From Bryobacteraceae bacterium (GTDB taxonomy: Bacteria; Acidobacteriota; Terriglobia; Bryobacterales; Bryobacteraceae): a stretch of 64,000 nucleotides of DNA. A program made the translations under genes and the position numbers. The notes beneath the pieces are model-generated. The model did not search any database and was not told the origin of the DNA. It was given only the letters and a program-made list of their open reading frames with translations. Positions 54,827 to 62,412 of the stretch are shown here, in pieces (position 1 is the stretch's first letter; the number at the start of each line of letters is the position of its first letter). The stretch spans positions 1 through 64,000 of the forward strand of contig JAIEMJ010000015.1 in assembly GCA_019752335.1 (NCBI GenBank), read 5' to 3'.

Positions 54827-55132
54827 TCACCAGCGGGCGTTGGGCAAACGGCGGCGCAATTCCTCCTCGTTCACGGCGTCATTCTCAGCCAGGGCGGCGG
54901 TGATGTCCTCGGGATGAGCCCGAATGTAGGCCATCACTCCCTCCACCCGTCGCAGAGGCCATTCCAAGTGCTCGGCCGTTGTTCTGGCGTCCAGGGCGTA
55001 GGTCTCCGCTACCATCAACACTTCCCAAACCGCCATTGAGGATCCAACGACGTAGGCCTGTCGCCCGCGGCTGGAATCACGGAAGTCGATCTCCGGGAAC
55101 TCTTCGTGGCGTAGGGCTTCTTCGATGGACAT
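54827..55132 (-). CDS. DUF433-domain protein
   Basis: 101 residues. The C-terminal two thirds match DUF433 (GRQAYVVGSSMAVWEVLMVAETYALDARTTAEHLEWPLRRVEGVMAYIRAHPEDI), a helix-turn-helix antitoxin-like module usually paired with a DUF5615 PIN-like toxin. Here the only partner is the RHH gene eight bases upstream, and no PIN-like gene is near. It converges with the phosphotransferase gene. Confidence 0.8.
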   Translation of the reverse strand: MSIEEALRHEEFPEIDFRDSSRGRQAYVVGSSMAVWEVLMVAETYALDARTTAEHLEWPLRRVEGVMAYIRAHPEDITAALAENDAVNEEELRRRLPNARW

Positions 55133-55140
55133 CCTGTATT

Positions 55141-55368
55141 CTACTCAAGCTCGGTTTTCATTCCTCGGGCAGTTCCCAAATTTCGGAGGCTTCGTCTTCC
55201 GTCAGGCTGCAGCCGGTACGCTTCGCGCATCCGATCCGTTTCGCGTTGAAAGAGCGCACCCTTGACGGCCTGACGGATGAAGTCAGCCCGCTGGCGCCTA
55301 GCAGCGGGGGCAATTCGGTCAATGGCCTGCAATGTCACCTCATCGAAATAGACTAACACTTGGGGCAC
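55141..55368 (-). CDS. Small ribbon-helix-helix (CopG-like) protein, possibly frame-disturbed at its end
   Basis: 75 residues: PQVLVYFDEVTLQAIDRIAPAARRQRADFIRQAVKGAL is a typical RHH DNA-binding N-terminus of antitoxins. The tail in this frame (GRRSLRNLGTARGMKTELE) is basic and unusual. In the next frame the same DNA encodes LTEDEASEIWELPEE, which looks like a natural acidic tail of such antitoxins. That suggests an indel near residue 56. It is upstream of DUF433 in a two-gene unit. Confidence 0.7.
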   Translation of the reverse strand: MPQVLVYFDEVTLQAIDRIAPAARRQRADFIRQAVKGALFQRETDRMREAYRLQPDGRRSLRNLGTARGMKTELE

Positions 55369-55450
55369 AGGATCAACTAACTTCTTATTCTACGCACAGC
55401 ACACCCGCGAAGCACGGTACCCGAGTGCGCTATCGTTTCGAAAGACTCTT

Positions 55451-56677
55451 ATGAAGATTCAAGCCATCCACGGTTGGGAGATTCTTGATTCCCGGGGACG
55501 CCCCACCGTCGCCGCGTTGTGCGAGCTGAGCGACGGCACCCGTGCCCAGGCGCATGCGCCTAGCGGCGCCTCCACGGGCAAGCACGAAGCCCACGAACTG
55601 CGCGACGGCGACCCGCTTTGGTATGCGGGCAAAGGCGTCGGCCGCGCCGTGGCGCACGTGAATGGTGAACTGCGCCAGGCCGTGCTGGGGCTGGATGCGC
55701 AGGACCAAGCGCGGGTGGATCGCGCGTTGTGCGAAGCTGATGGCACGCCCAACAAGAGCCGCCTCGGCGCGAACGCCTTGCTCGCGATCTCTTGCGCCGT
55801 CGCGCGAGCCTGCGCCGCTTCGCTGCGAGTGCCGCTGTGGCAATATCTGCGCGGCCAGCGCGCCGCGGCGATGCCCTTGCCGATGGTGAATATTCTCTCG
55901 GGCGGGCTGCACGCCGGCGGCAACATCGAATTTCAGGACTTTCTCGTGATGCCGCACGGCGTCGCTGGCTACCGCCAGCAGCTCGAAGCCATCGTGCGCG
56001 TCCATGCCACCGCCAAGCAGGTGCTCGACGAACGCGGGCTGGTGACGACGGGCGTCGCTGACGAGGGCGGTTGGGGTCCGCGGTTTCGCTCGAATGAACA
56101 GGCGCTGGAGGTGCTTACCGAGGCGATTGGGCGCACGGGTTTGCCGATGTCGATTGCGCTCGATGTGGCGAGTTCGCACTTTTACCGCGACGGCGAGTAC
56201 CACTTGGCCACCGAAGGCCGCGTGCTTTCGGCGGCCGGGATGGCGGATCTGCTGGCCGATTGGAGCGAGCGCTACCCGATTCGCAGTGTGGAAGACGCGC
56301 TGGAGGAAGACGACTGGGCCGGTTGGCGCACGCTGACGGCGCAACTGGGCGGCAAACTCCAGTTGGTGGGCGACGACTTCTTCACGACGAATCCCGAGCG
56401 CGTCGCGCGCGGCATTCGCGAAGGTTGTGCGAACTCGGTGCTCGTCAAGATGAATCAGATCGGCACCCTTACGGAGACCTTTGCCGTGATCGATCAGGCG
56501 CGGGCCGCTGGCTACGGCGCCGTGATCTCCGCGCGCAGTGGCGAGACCGAGGACAGCTTTCTGGCGGACCTCGCCGTGGCGAGCGGCGCGGGCCAGATCA
56601 AGATCGGCTCCATCACGCGCTCCGAGCGGCTGGCGAAGTACAACCGCCTGCTCGAAATCGAAGCGGACTTCGCATGA
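55451..56677 (+). CDS. Divergent enolase-family protein
   Basis: 408 residues with the full enolase plan: ILDSRGRPTVAA, HAPSGASTGKHEAHELRDG, the Glu loop GVADEGGWGPRF, metal ligands SIALDVASS, VEDALEEDDW and LVGDDFFTTN, base Lys in SVLVKMNQIGTLTET, and second Lys in QIKIGSITRSERLAKYN. Two conserved active-site residues differ. The usual SHRSGETED is SARSGETED (His to Ala), and the usual IQEF Glu is Asp in FQDFLVMPHG. It may be a paralog with altered activity rather than the glycolytic enzyme. A permease gene overlaps its stop. Confidence 0.85.
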   Translation: MKIQAIHGWEILDSRGRPTVAALCELSDGTRAQAHAPSGASTGKHEAHELRDGDPLWYAGKGVGRAVAHVNGELRQAVLGLDAQDQARVDRALCEADGTPNKSRLGANALLAISCAVARACAASLRVPLWQYLRGQRAAAMPLPMVNILSGGLHAGGNIEFQDFLVMPHGVAGYRQQLEAIVRVHATAKQVLDERGLVTTGVADEGGWGPRFRSNEQALEVLTEAIGRTGLPMSIALDVASSHFYRDGEYHLATEGRVLSAAGMADLLADWSERYPIRSVEDALEEDDWAGWRTLTAQLGGKLQLVGDDFFTTNPERVARGIREGCANSVLVKMNQIGTLTETFAVIDQARAAGYGAVISARSGETEDSFLADLAVASGAGQIKIGSITRSERLAKYNRLLEIEADFA

Positions 56678-58008
56678 GCCAGGACTTCGCGCAGGTGGCC
56701 GCGCGGGAGGAGGGGCTTGCGCGCCGGCTGACCTCGGCCCAGCTTTCGATGATCGCCATCGGCGGCGCCATCGGCACCGGACTCTTCCTGGGTAGCGGCT
56801 TCGCCATCGGCTTTGCCGGACCTTCCGTGCTCCTGAGCTACGCCATCGGCGCCCTAATCGCGCTGCTGCTGATGGGCTGCCTCGCAGAAATGACGGTCGC
56901 GCATCCCACGCCGGGTTCGTTTGGGGCGTGGGCCGAGTTCTATCTGGGGCCGCTAGCCGGCTTCCTGGTGCGCTACGCCTATTGGTCCTGCATTGTGTTC
57001 GCGGTGGGTACGGAAGTCACCGCCATCGCCGTCTACCTGCGCTACTGGTTTCCTGCCGTCCCCGGTTGGCTGTGGATCCTCGGCTTCTCCGCCGGGCTGA
57101 TTGGCGTGAATACGGCGAACGTGAAGCTCTTTGGCCGGGTCGAGTACCTGTTTTCGGCGCTGAAGCTCGCGGCGATCGCGGTCTTCATCCTGCTGGGCGC
57201 CGCATTGGTGCTGCGCGGCCAGGGGCAGGGCAGCTATACGGTACCCGATGGCTTCTTCCCGCACGGCCTGCGTGGCATGTGGGTGGCGGTGATCGTGAGC
57301 ATCTTCAGCTATCTCAGCATCGAGATGATCGCGGTGGCGGCGGGCGAGGCGGAGGACCCGCGGCGCGCGGTGATCAGCGCCTTCCGTTCCGCCGTCGCGC
57401 GACTGGTGATCTTCTATCTATTGACGCTGGCGCTGATCCTTGCGCTGGTGCCGTGGACCGCGGCGGGCCGCGGTGAGAGTCCGTTTGTGACGGTGATGCG
57501 GGCCACCGGCATCCCTTATGCGGCGGGCATCGTCAACTTCGTCCTGCTGGCTGCGGCGCTTTCGGCGATGAACAGCCAGCTCTACATCACCACGCGCATG
57601 ATGTTCAGCCTGGCCCGCGCCGGCCATGCGCCGAAGCGCTTCGGCGAACTCAGCGCCCGGGGCACGCCAGTGTCCGCGTTGTGGCTCTCCAGCATCGGCA
57701 TCGGCTTGGCCACGGTCGTAAACGCCGTGTGGCCGGGGACGTCGTTCACCATCATGATGGCCATCTCCATGTTCGGCGCGATGTTCACCTGGATGATGAT
57801 CTTCGTCACGCACCTCGCCTTCCGCCGGCGTCACGCGGGCGAAGATTTGCTGTTCCGTATGTGGGGCTATCCGTGGACGAGCCGGCTGGGCGCCGCTCTG
57901 ATGGCCGCGATCCTGATCACCACGGCCTTCACCACCGAATTTCGCATGACCCTGGTCTACGGCATCCCGGCGCTGGGCCTGTTAACTCTGGCTTGGCGGC
58001 TGCGGTGA
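56674..58008 (+). CDS. APC-family amino acid permease
   Basis: 444 residues, twelve predicted helices. The AAT-type signature LTSAQLSMIAIGGAIGTGLFLGSG begins helix 1. GALIALLLMGCLAEMTVAHPTPGSFGAWAEFYLGPLAGF (helices 2-3) and IFSYLSIEMIAVAAGEAEDPRRAV (helix 6 loop) are family hallmarks. The ATG overlaps the TGA of the enolase-like gene (ATGA), so both proteins are co-produced. Substrate probably an amino acid; specificity cannot be told. Confidence 0.92.
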   Translation: MSQDFAQVAAREEGLARRLTSAQLSMIAIGGAIGTGLFLGSGFAIGFAGPSVLLSYAIGALIALLLMGCLAEMTVAHPTPGSFGAWAEFYLGPLAGFLVRYAYWSCIVFAVGTEVTAIAVYLRYWFPAVPGWLWILGFSAGLIGVNTANVKLFGRVEYLFSALKLAAIAVFILLGAALVLRGQGQGSYTVPDGFFPHGLRGMWVAVIVSIFSYLSIEMIAVAAGEAEDPRRAVISAFRSAVARLVIFYLLTLALILALVPWTAAGRGESPFVTVMRATGIPYAAGIVNFVLLAAALSAMNSQLYITTRMMFSLARAGHAPKRFGELSARGTPVSALWLSSIGIGLATVVNAVWPGTSFTIMMAISMFGAMFTWMMIFVTHLAFRRRHAGEDLLFRMWGYPWTSRLGAALMAAILITTAFTTEFRMTLVYGIPALGLLTLAWRLR

Positions 58009-58258
58009 GCAACCGATCCCGCAAGCTGGGCGCGCGGTGTTGACTGATCCACACCAACAGCGCGCCCAGCAGCAGGTTCACGCACCAGAAACGCCAAGGG
58101 GTTTCGCTCGTGAGGGAGAGCACGGCGGCGATGCTGACGTGGAGGAAATAGGTGGAGGTGACCTTTTCCGCCGTCCGCAATCCGCGCCAAACGCCCGCCG
58201 TCTCCAGGGCCGGAACATGCATATCCATTTGGACGACGGTGCGCCCGGAATGTTTCAA
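57929..58258 (-). pseudogene. Truncated membrane protein fragment (possibly PAP2 phosphatase-like)
   Basis: The frame starts at TTG 58258 overlapping the TGA of the upstream secreted-protein gene. It encodes MDMHVPALETAGVWRGLRTAEKVTSTYFLHVSIAAVL and a second hydrophobic stretch FWCVNLLLGALLVWISQ, then runs into the antisense of the APC permease gene, where resemblance to a protein ends. The LR-AEK-YF-type opening is reminiscent of membrane PAP2 phosphatases, which are far longer. The rest was probably lost when the permease gene became the neighbour. Confidence 0.4.
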
Positions 58259-59622
58259 TTTTGTTTAACGGTCACCATCACGGGCGTCTCGCGAATCCGT
58301 ACCTGGCGCGGCAAGGGGGGATTGGCGAAGGTGAGGGCGAGGATGCCACCGGCGTCGGTGGTGGCTTCGGCGAGTTCTTCATCGTCCACCTCAATATCGA
58401 AGCGCGTATGCGGCTTCAAGCCGACCAGGAAAAAGTGCTGCTTCTGCGGGGCGGCGCGTTCGCCAGGTTCGCGCTCTTCTTTGTCGGGCTCTACCGTGAA
58501 CTTCATCGGACTCTGGCCCGAGAACAACGAGACGCCGCCCACCTGGACCGGCGCGGTATTGCCCTTCATCACCAGGCGCTTGCGCTTGCCTTCCTCAAAA
58601 AACTGGATCTGCCCGTCGTAGTAACAGAAGTATGAGGCGTCTTCCTCCCAGTTCGAACGCACAAACAGCCGGCCCGTACGCTTGTCGTGGTAAAGGTTCG
58701 GCAGATGGTGGAAGGAGAGGCCGGGCTGATACGGATTGGCCCAAAGGAACTCGTAGACGATACCGAAGGCGCCGCGCATCAGGAAGCGATCCTGCAACGC
58801 CCAGCCTTGGATGAACTGGTTTTCGAGCAGATTGCCGTCGTAGGCGACCATGGCCAACTCAGCGGCGCGCGAAAGGGCGGCTTGATTGAGGTCGGGCTCG
58901 CCGTCGCTGGTGAAGAAGGGCACCCGAAATTCGTTTTCGGGGGAAGGGAACGGTGCGGGGTAGTAGCTCAGGATCTGGAAGAGCGGCAACTCCTTGAAGT
59001 AGGCGCCGGCATCGTCACGCAGTTCGATGTTGAGGTTGTCGCGAATGGCGTGGAGCAATTCGAAAAGAGCGTACGAGTCCTGGCGGGGGATACTGCCGCC
59101 TCCGCGCAACTTGGGAGCGAGATCGGCGCGCCACCACTTTTCGACGAGTTCCTGCAGGGCCTGGGCGGAGGGCTGCGGGGCCCGGTCCGCCAGGGCAATG
59201 GCGGCGAGGGCCCGGTCCCGGGCGGCGTTGACGGACGTCAGGGGAGCCGTGAGGGCCTTCTGGAGCCGGGTGGCGAGGGCAGGCGTGACCCCGCACCAGT
59301 CCGCGGCGAGGGCGGCTTGGCGGACGTCACTGGCGGCCGCGACGGCGCGCTGGCAGGGTTCCGGCGTCTGAGTCACCTGAGAATACAGGGCTAAGGCGAA
59401 AGCGGGCTCGGGCATCGCCGCTTTGCCGGCCATGAGCGTGTCGAATTGCTGCCAGCGAATCGACTGGCGCTCTTTTTCGCGACGCAGTAATCGCAGCCGC
59501 TTGGCGTTCAAAAAAAGCCTGGGTGACTCGGTGTAGACCCGGTAATCGTCCTCGGCTCCAGTACCCAACTGAGGTAGTAGTACCAACAAAACCAGCGTAT
59601 GCGCCCAAATTCGGTGCCCCAT
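58255..59622 (-). CDS. Exported protein of unknown function
   Basis: About 455 residues from ATG 59622, preceded by GGAGG at the right distance. Signal peptide HRIWAHTLVLLVLLPQLGTGA. The segment DDYRVYTESPRLFLNAKRLRLLRREKERQS and the alpha-helical middle (toroid-like, with FELLHAIRDNLNIELRD) recall the helical region of heparinase II/III-like lyases. A beta-rich end contains YYDGQIQFFEEGKRKRLVMKG and FLVGLKPHTRFDIEVDDEELAEATTDAGGIL. No catalytic motif was recognised. An operator-like palindrome lies 11 bases upstream of the start. Confidence 0.7.
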   Translation of the reverse strand: MGHRIWAHTLVLLVLLPQLGTGAEDDYRVYTESPRLFLNAKRLRLLRREKERQSIRWQQFDTLMAGKAAMPEPAFALALYSQVTQTPEPCQRAVAAASDVRQAALAADWCGVTPALATRLQKALTAPLTSVNAARDRALAAIALADRAPQPSAQALQELVEKWWRADLAPKLRGGGSIPRQDSYALFELLHAIRDNLNIELRDDAGAYFKELPLFQILSYYPAPFPSPENEFRVPFFTSDGEPDLNQAALSRAAELAMVAYDGNLLENQFIQGWALQDRFLMRGAFGIVYEFLWANPYQPGLSFHHLPNLYHDKRTGRLFVRSNWEEDASYFCYYDGQIQFFEEGKRKRLVMKGNTAPVQVGGVSLFSGQSPMKFTVEPDKEEREPGERAAPQKQHFFLVGLKPHTRFDIEVDDEELAEATTDAGGILALTFANPPLPRQVRIRETPVMVTVKQN

Positions 59623-59632
59623 CGTCCTCCAG

Positions 59633-59649
59633 TGTGTCACACCGACACA
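59633..59649. promoter_or_regulatory. Operator-like palindrome, copy A (TGTGTCA-N3-CGACACA)
   Basis: TGTGTCACACCGACACA has arms TGTGTC and GACACA. It shares 13 of 17 positions with copy B at 60301-60317. It lies between the promoter region and ribosome site of the exported-protein gene. The binding protein is unknown. Confidence 0.5.
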
Positions 59650-59745
59650 GCTTTGTAGACCGATGCCCCAACGGCAGGGGTTACCTGACTTGCAAAGGCT
59701 CTTGTTTTCTTTGGGTTGACCTAGTGACAAAAGTGGCATTCGTTT

Positions 59746-59754
59746 TGCTATGAT
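59746..59754 (+). promoter_or_regulatory. Extended -10 promoter of the structured RNA
   Basis: TGCTATGAT is a good extended -10; TGACAA 18 bases upstream is a weak -35. The predicted transcript start is about 59761. Confidence 0.5.
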
Positions 59755-59760
59755 GATGAA

Positions 59761-59920
59761 CGAATTGATGAAGTCACTCTAAAACCTGCCCTCTGTTGCA
59801 GCAGGCAATATAGTGATCAGAGCGGACTCCATAAAAGCGTGCTTGCGGGAGTTGGGTGAATGAAATTTCTCTTACCGTTCGAAATCACTTTTTGCAAGTT
59901 GCAACAGAGGGGATTTTTTT
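59761..59920 (+). ncRNA. Structured small RNA candidate with its own promoter and terminator-like end
   Basis: No credible coding frame. The arms CCCTCTGTTGCA (59789-59800) and TGCAACAGAGGG (59900-59911) are perfect complements about 100 bases apart and are followed by a run of T (59914-59920). Inside, GCAA with TTGC and AGTGAT (59812-59817) with ATCACT (59884-59889) continue the stem. Then come two small hairpins (ACTCC/GGAGT and GGTGA/TTACC). A long rod closed by its ends, about 160 bases, with an open centre recalls 6S RNA, but no diagnostic 6S sequence was identified. It could be a different or new RNA. TCACT at 59774-59778 could compete for AGTGA, giving an alternative fold. Confidence 0.6.
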
Positions 59921-60173
59921 GCCCCCATGAGCGGCGAGTGGCTGTAGATTCAAAGGTTTAAGGCTGGTACGCGAAGGAGAGCGGTACTAGTACAGAGAAG
60001 CGGTTGGGAGGTGCCCAGCCGGACGGACTCTCCGGATTCCGGTTCAAGTCAGATCGTCAGGCCGACAGTGAGGACTCAAGGACGCGGGCCTTACTGGATG
60101 GACGCTGCGGCGAAAGCCGTAGTGCTTGGCGCGCTTAACGCCGGATTCTGCAACGCCCAAATCTTCGGGCGGA

Positions 60174-60221
60174 CCGCATCGGAGTGGGTAAAAATCTACA
60201 CTAGGGCCCGCTCCGATGCGG
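60174..60221. terminator. Long hairpin upstream of recO
   Basis: Arms CCGCATCGGAGTGGG (60174-60188) and CCCGCTCCGATGCGG (60207-60221) pair over 15 positions with one T-G wobble, with an 18-base loop and a T/C-rich tail (ATTTCCTTTCC). It may terminate transcription coming from the RNA locus or be part of another RNA. The surrounding 59921-60334 holds no convincing gene; a weak 81-codon frame overlaps the hairpin. Confidence 0.45.
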
Positions 60222-60300
60222 ATTTCCTTTCCTGGGGAAAGTCAATTCTAAAATAATACAACAGTTTACATCTGGGCGCTAGGAAATTCTGACTCACGAC

Positions 60301-60317
60301 TGTGTCATCATGACACA
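60301..60317. promoter_or_regulatory. Perfect operator-like palindrome, copy B (TGTGTCAT-C-ATGACACA)
   Basis: TGTGTCATCATGACACA is a perfect 8-1-8 palindrome 17 bases upstream of the recO GTG. Its relation to copy A suggests that one regulator acts at both ends of the 59.6-60.3 kb intergenic region. Confidence 0.55.
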
Positions 60318-60334
60318 CCTAGGCCACACACTTT

Positions 60335-60976
60335 GTGAATTCCACCAGCGACGCCCTCATCCTGCGCAGTTATCCCTTTGGCGAAGCCGATCTGATCGTC
60401 TCCTACTTCACCCGTGACCTCGGCAAGCTCCGCGGCGTGGCCAAACGGGTCCGCAAGCCCAAGTCGGCCTATGGGGCGGGCCTGGAGCGGATGTCGCTCT
60501 CCCGCGTGACCTACACCAAGCGCGAGAACCGCGACCTCACCACCATCATCGGCGCCGAAGTGCTGTCTTCCCCCTTTGACCTCACCTCCAGCTATGACCT
60601 GGCGCTGGCGCTGGACTTCATGGCCGAAGTAGGCGAGCACCTGCTGCAACCGGAAGAGGTGAACGAGCGCTATTTCCGCCTGATCCTCTCGATGCTGGAG
60701 TACCTGCGCGCGACGGGCGAAGCGGGGCTGTGGCCCGCGGTGACCTACTATTCACTGTGGGCGGTGCGGCTGTCGGGCTTTCTGCCGGAACTGCGGCTGG
60801 TGGCCGAGTCCGCGGCGATTGCGGAAGAGATGCTCTCCTTGCCCATCGCCAAGCTGACGCCACGCACCTGGGACCGGGAGACGGCGCGGGACTTGCGGCG
60901 CCTGCTGGCGCGCGAGATCGAGCAGCAGATTGAGCGTAAGCTCTTCACCGCGCCGATGCTCGAGTCGTTGGCCTAG
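60335..60976 (+). CDS. recO: DNA repair protein RecO (short, without zinc finger)
   Basis: 213 residues. The N-terminal OB-fold is typical: [51 protein letters not shown]. The helical C-terminal domain is shorter than usual. In the region where many RecO proteins carry a four-Cys zinc site it reads [21 protein letters not shown] with no Cys. RecO anneals ssDNA and loads RecA with RecR. Start GTG 60335. Its stop converges with the third DUF1501 gene, overlapping by four bases. Confidence 0.9.
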   Translation: MNSTSDALILRSYPFGEADLIVSYFTRDLGKLRGVAKRVRKPKSAYGAGLERMSLSRVTYTKRENRDLTTIIGAEVLSSPFDLTSSYDLALALDFMAEVGEHLLQPEEVNERYFRLILSMLEYLRATGEAGLWPAVTYYSLWAVRLSGFLPELRLVAESAAIAEEMLSLPIAKLTPRTWDRETARDLRRLLAREIEQQIERKLFTAPMLESLA

Positions 60977-62406
60977 GCCAGAATCCGGTTGACGACTTCG
61001 CCGTGCACGTCCGTCAGGCGGAAGTGCCGGCCTTGGTATTTGTAGGTCAGGCGCTTGTGATCGACGCCGAGGCAGTGGAGGATCGTCGCCTGCAAGTCGT
61101 GGACGTGGACCGGGTCCTTGGTGATGTTATACGAGAAGTCGTCCGTCTCGCCGATCACCTGGCCGCCCTTGATGCCGCCACCGGCCAGCCACATCGTGAA
61201 ATTGCGCGGATGATGGTCGCGGCCGTAGTTGGTGTCGGTTAAGCGGCCTTGGCAATAGACGGTGCGGCCGAATTCGCCGCCCCAGACGATCAGCGTATCG
61301 TCGAGCAGGCCGCGTTGCTTCAGGTCCGTCACCAGCGCGGCGCTGGGCTGGTCGGTGCCGCGGCATTGCAGGGAGAGGTCGCGCGGCAGGTCGCCGTGCT
61401 GGTCCCAGCCACGATGATAGAGCTGGACAAAGCGGACGTTGCGCTCGAGCAGGCGCCGGGCGAGCAGGCAATTGGCCGCGTAGGTGCCAGGCTTGCGTGC
61501 TTGCGGACCGTACAAGTCAAAGGTGCTTTCGGGCTCCTTCGACAGGTCCATCAGGTCCGGCACCGACGTCTGCATGCGATACGCCATTTCGTATTGCGCG
61601 ATACGCGTTTCGATTTCGGGGTCCGCGTAGGACTCGTGCTTAATCTGATTGATCTTCGCCACGGCGTCGAGCATCTGGCGGCGCGTGTTCTTGTCGACGC
61701 CGGGAGGGTCGCTCAAATAGAGCACCGGGTCGCCGCCGGAGCGGAACTTCACGCCCTGGTGCGACGAAGGCAGAAACCCGTTGCCCCACAGGCGCGAGAA
61801 TAAGGGCTGATCGTTGTTGACGGCATTGGCTTGAGAAATCAACACGACATAGGCCGGCAAGGTGTCATTCTCCGACCCTAAGCCGTAGCTCACCCAAGCG
61901 CCCATCGACGGACGGCCGGGCTGCTGCGAGCCGCTTTGGATAAAGGTAATCGCCGGGTCATGATTGATGGCGTCCGTATGCATCGACTTGATGACGCAAA
62001 GCTGATCAATCACCTTGGCCGTGTGCGGCAGCAACTCACTCACCCACGCGCCCTGCTGGCCGTGTTGCGCGAACTTGAAGACGGTAGAAGCGACGGGGAA
62101 CGTGCTTTGGCCGGACGTCATGCCGGTGATCCGCTGGCCCATGCGAATCGACGCCGGTAAGTCGACTCCCTGGTGCTTCGTCATTTGCGGCTTGTAATCG
62201 AACAAGTCGATCTGCGAAGGCCCGCCGGATTGGTGCAGGAACAAAACCCGCTTGGCCTTGGCCGTGTGATGAGGTAAGCCAGGCAGGCCGCTGCTGGCTT
62301 GGGCGTCGCGTTCGAGCAACGAGGCCAGGGCGGCGGTGCCGATGCCCTTCGCCGTGCGAGAGAAGAAGTGCCGGCGGGTTTGCGCGAGAAGTACAGGATC
62401 TTGCAT
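60973..62406 (-). CDS. DUF1501 protein, Tat-exported, third copy
   Basis: 477 residues with Tat signal [23 protein letters not shown]. Landmarks: [120 protein letters not shown] and [23 protein letters not shown]. It lies six bases downstream of a DUF1553 gene, like the other two pairs. It is closer to Planctomycete-style DUF1501 (GWDQHGDLP) than the other two copies. Confidence 0.92.
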   Translation of the reverse strand: MQDPVLLAQTRRHFFSRTAKGIGTAALASLLERDAQASSGLPGLPHHTAKAKRVLFLHQSGGPSQIDLFDYKPQMTKHQGVDLPASIRMGQRITGMTSGQSTFPVASTVFKFAQHGQQGAWVSELLPHTAKVIDQLCVIKSMHTDAINHDPAITFIQSGSQQPGRPSMGAWVSYGLGSENDTLPAYVVLISQANAVNNDQPLFSRLWGNGFLPSSHQGVKFRSGGDPVLYLSDPPGVDKNTRRQMLDAVAKINQIKHESYADPEIETRIAQYEMAYRMQTSVPDLMDLSKEPESTFDLYGPQARKPGTYAANCLLARRLLERNVRFVQLYHRGWDQHGDLPRDLSLQCRGTDQPSAALVTDLKQRGLLDDTLIVWGGEFGRTVYCQGRLTDTNYGRDHHPRNFTMWLAGGGIKGGQVIGETDDFSYNITKDPVHVHDLQATILHCLGVDHKRLTYKYQGRHFRLTDVHGEVVNRILA

Positions 62407-62412
62407 AGCGGC

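Noticed and set aside
59745-59795. A ten-codon leader peptide (MMMNELMKSL) at the RNA locus
   Set aside because: Its first codons lie inside the predicted -10 element, so it would not be on the transcript that starts near 59761.
60011-60256. An 81-codon GTG frame upstream of recO
   Set aside because: Codon use is unlike the neighbours (AGG, CTA, AAA common), no ribosome site at proper distance, and a 15-bp hairpin runs through it. Probably non-coding, though not excluded.
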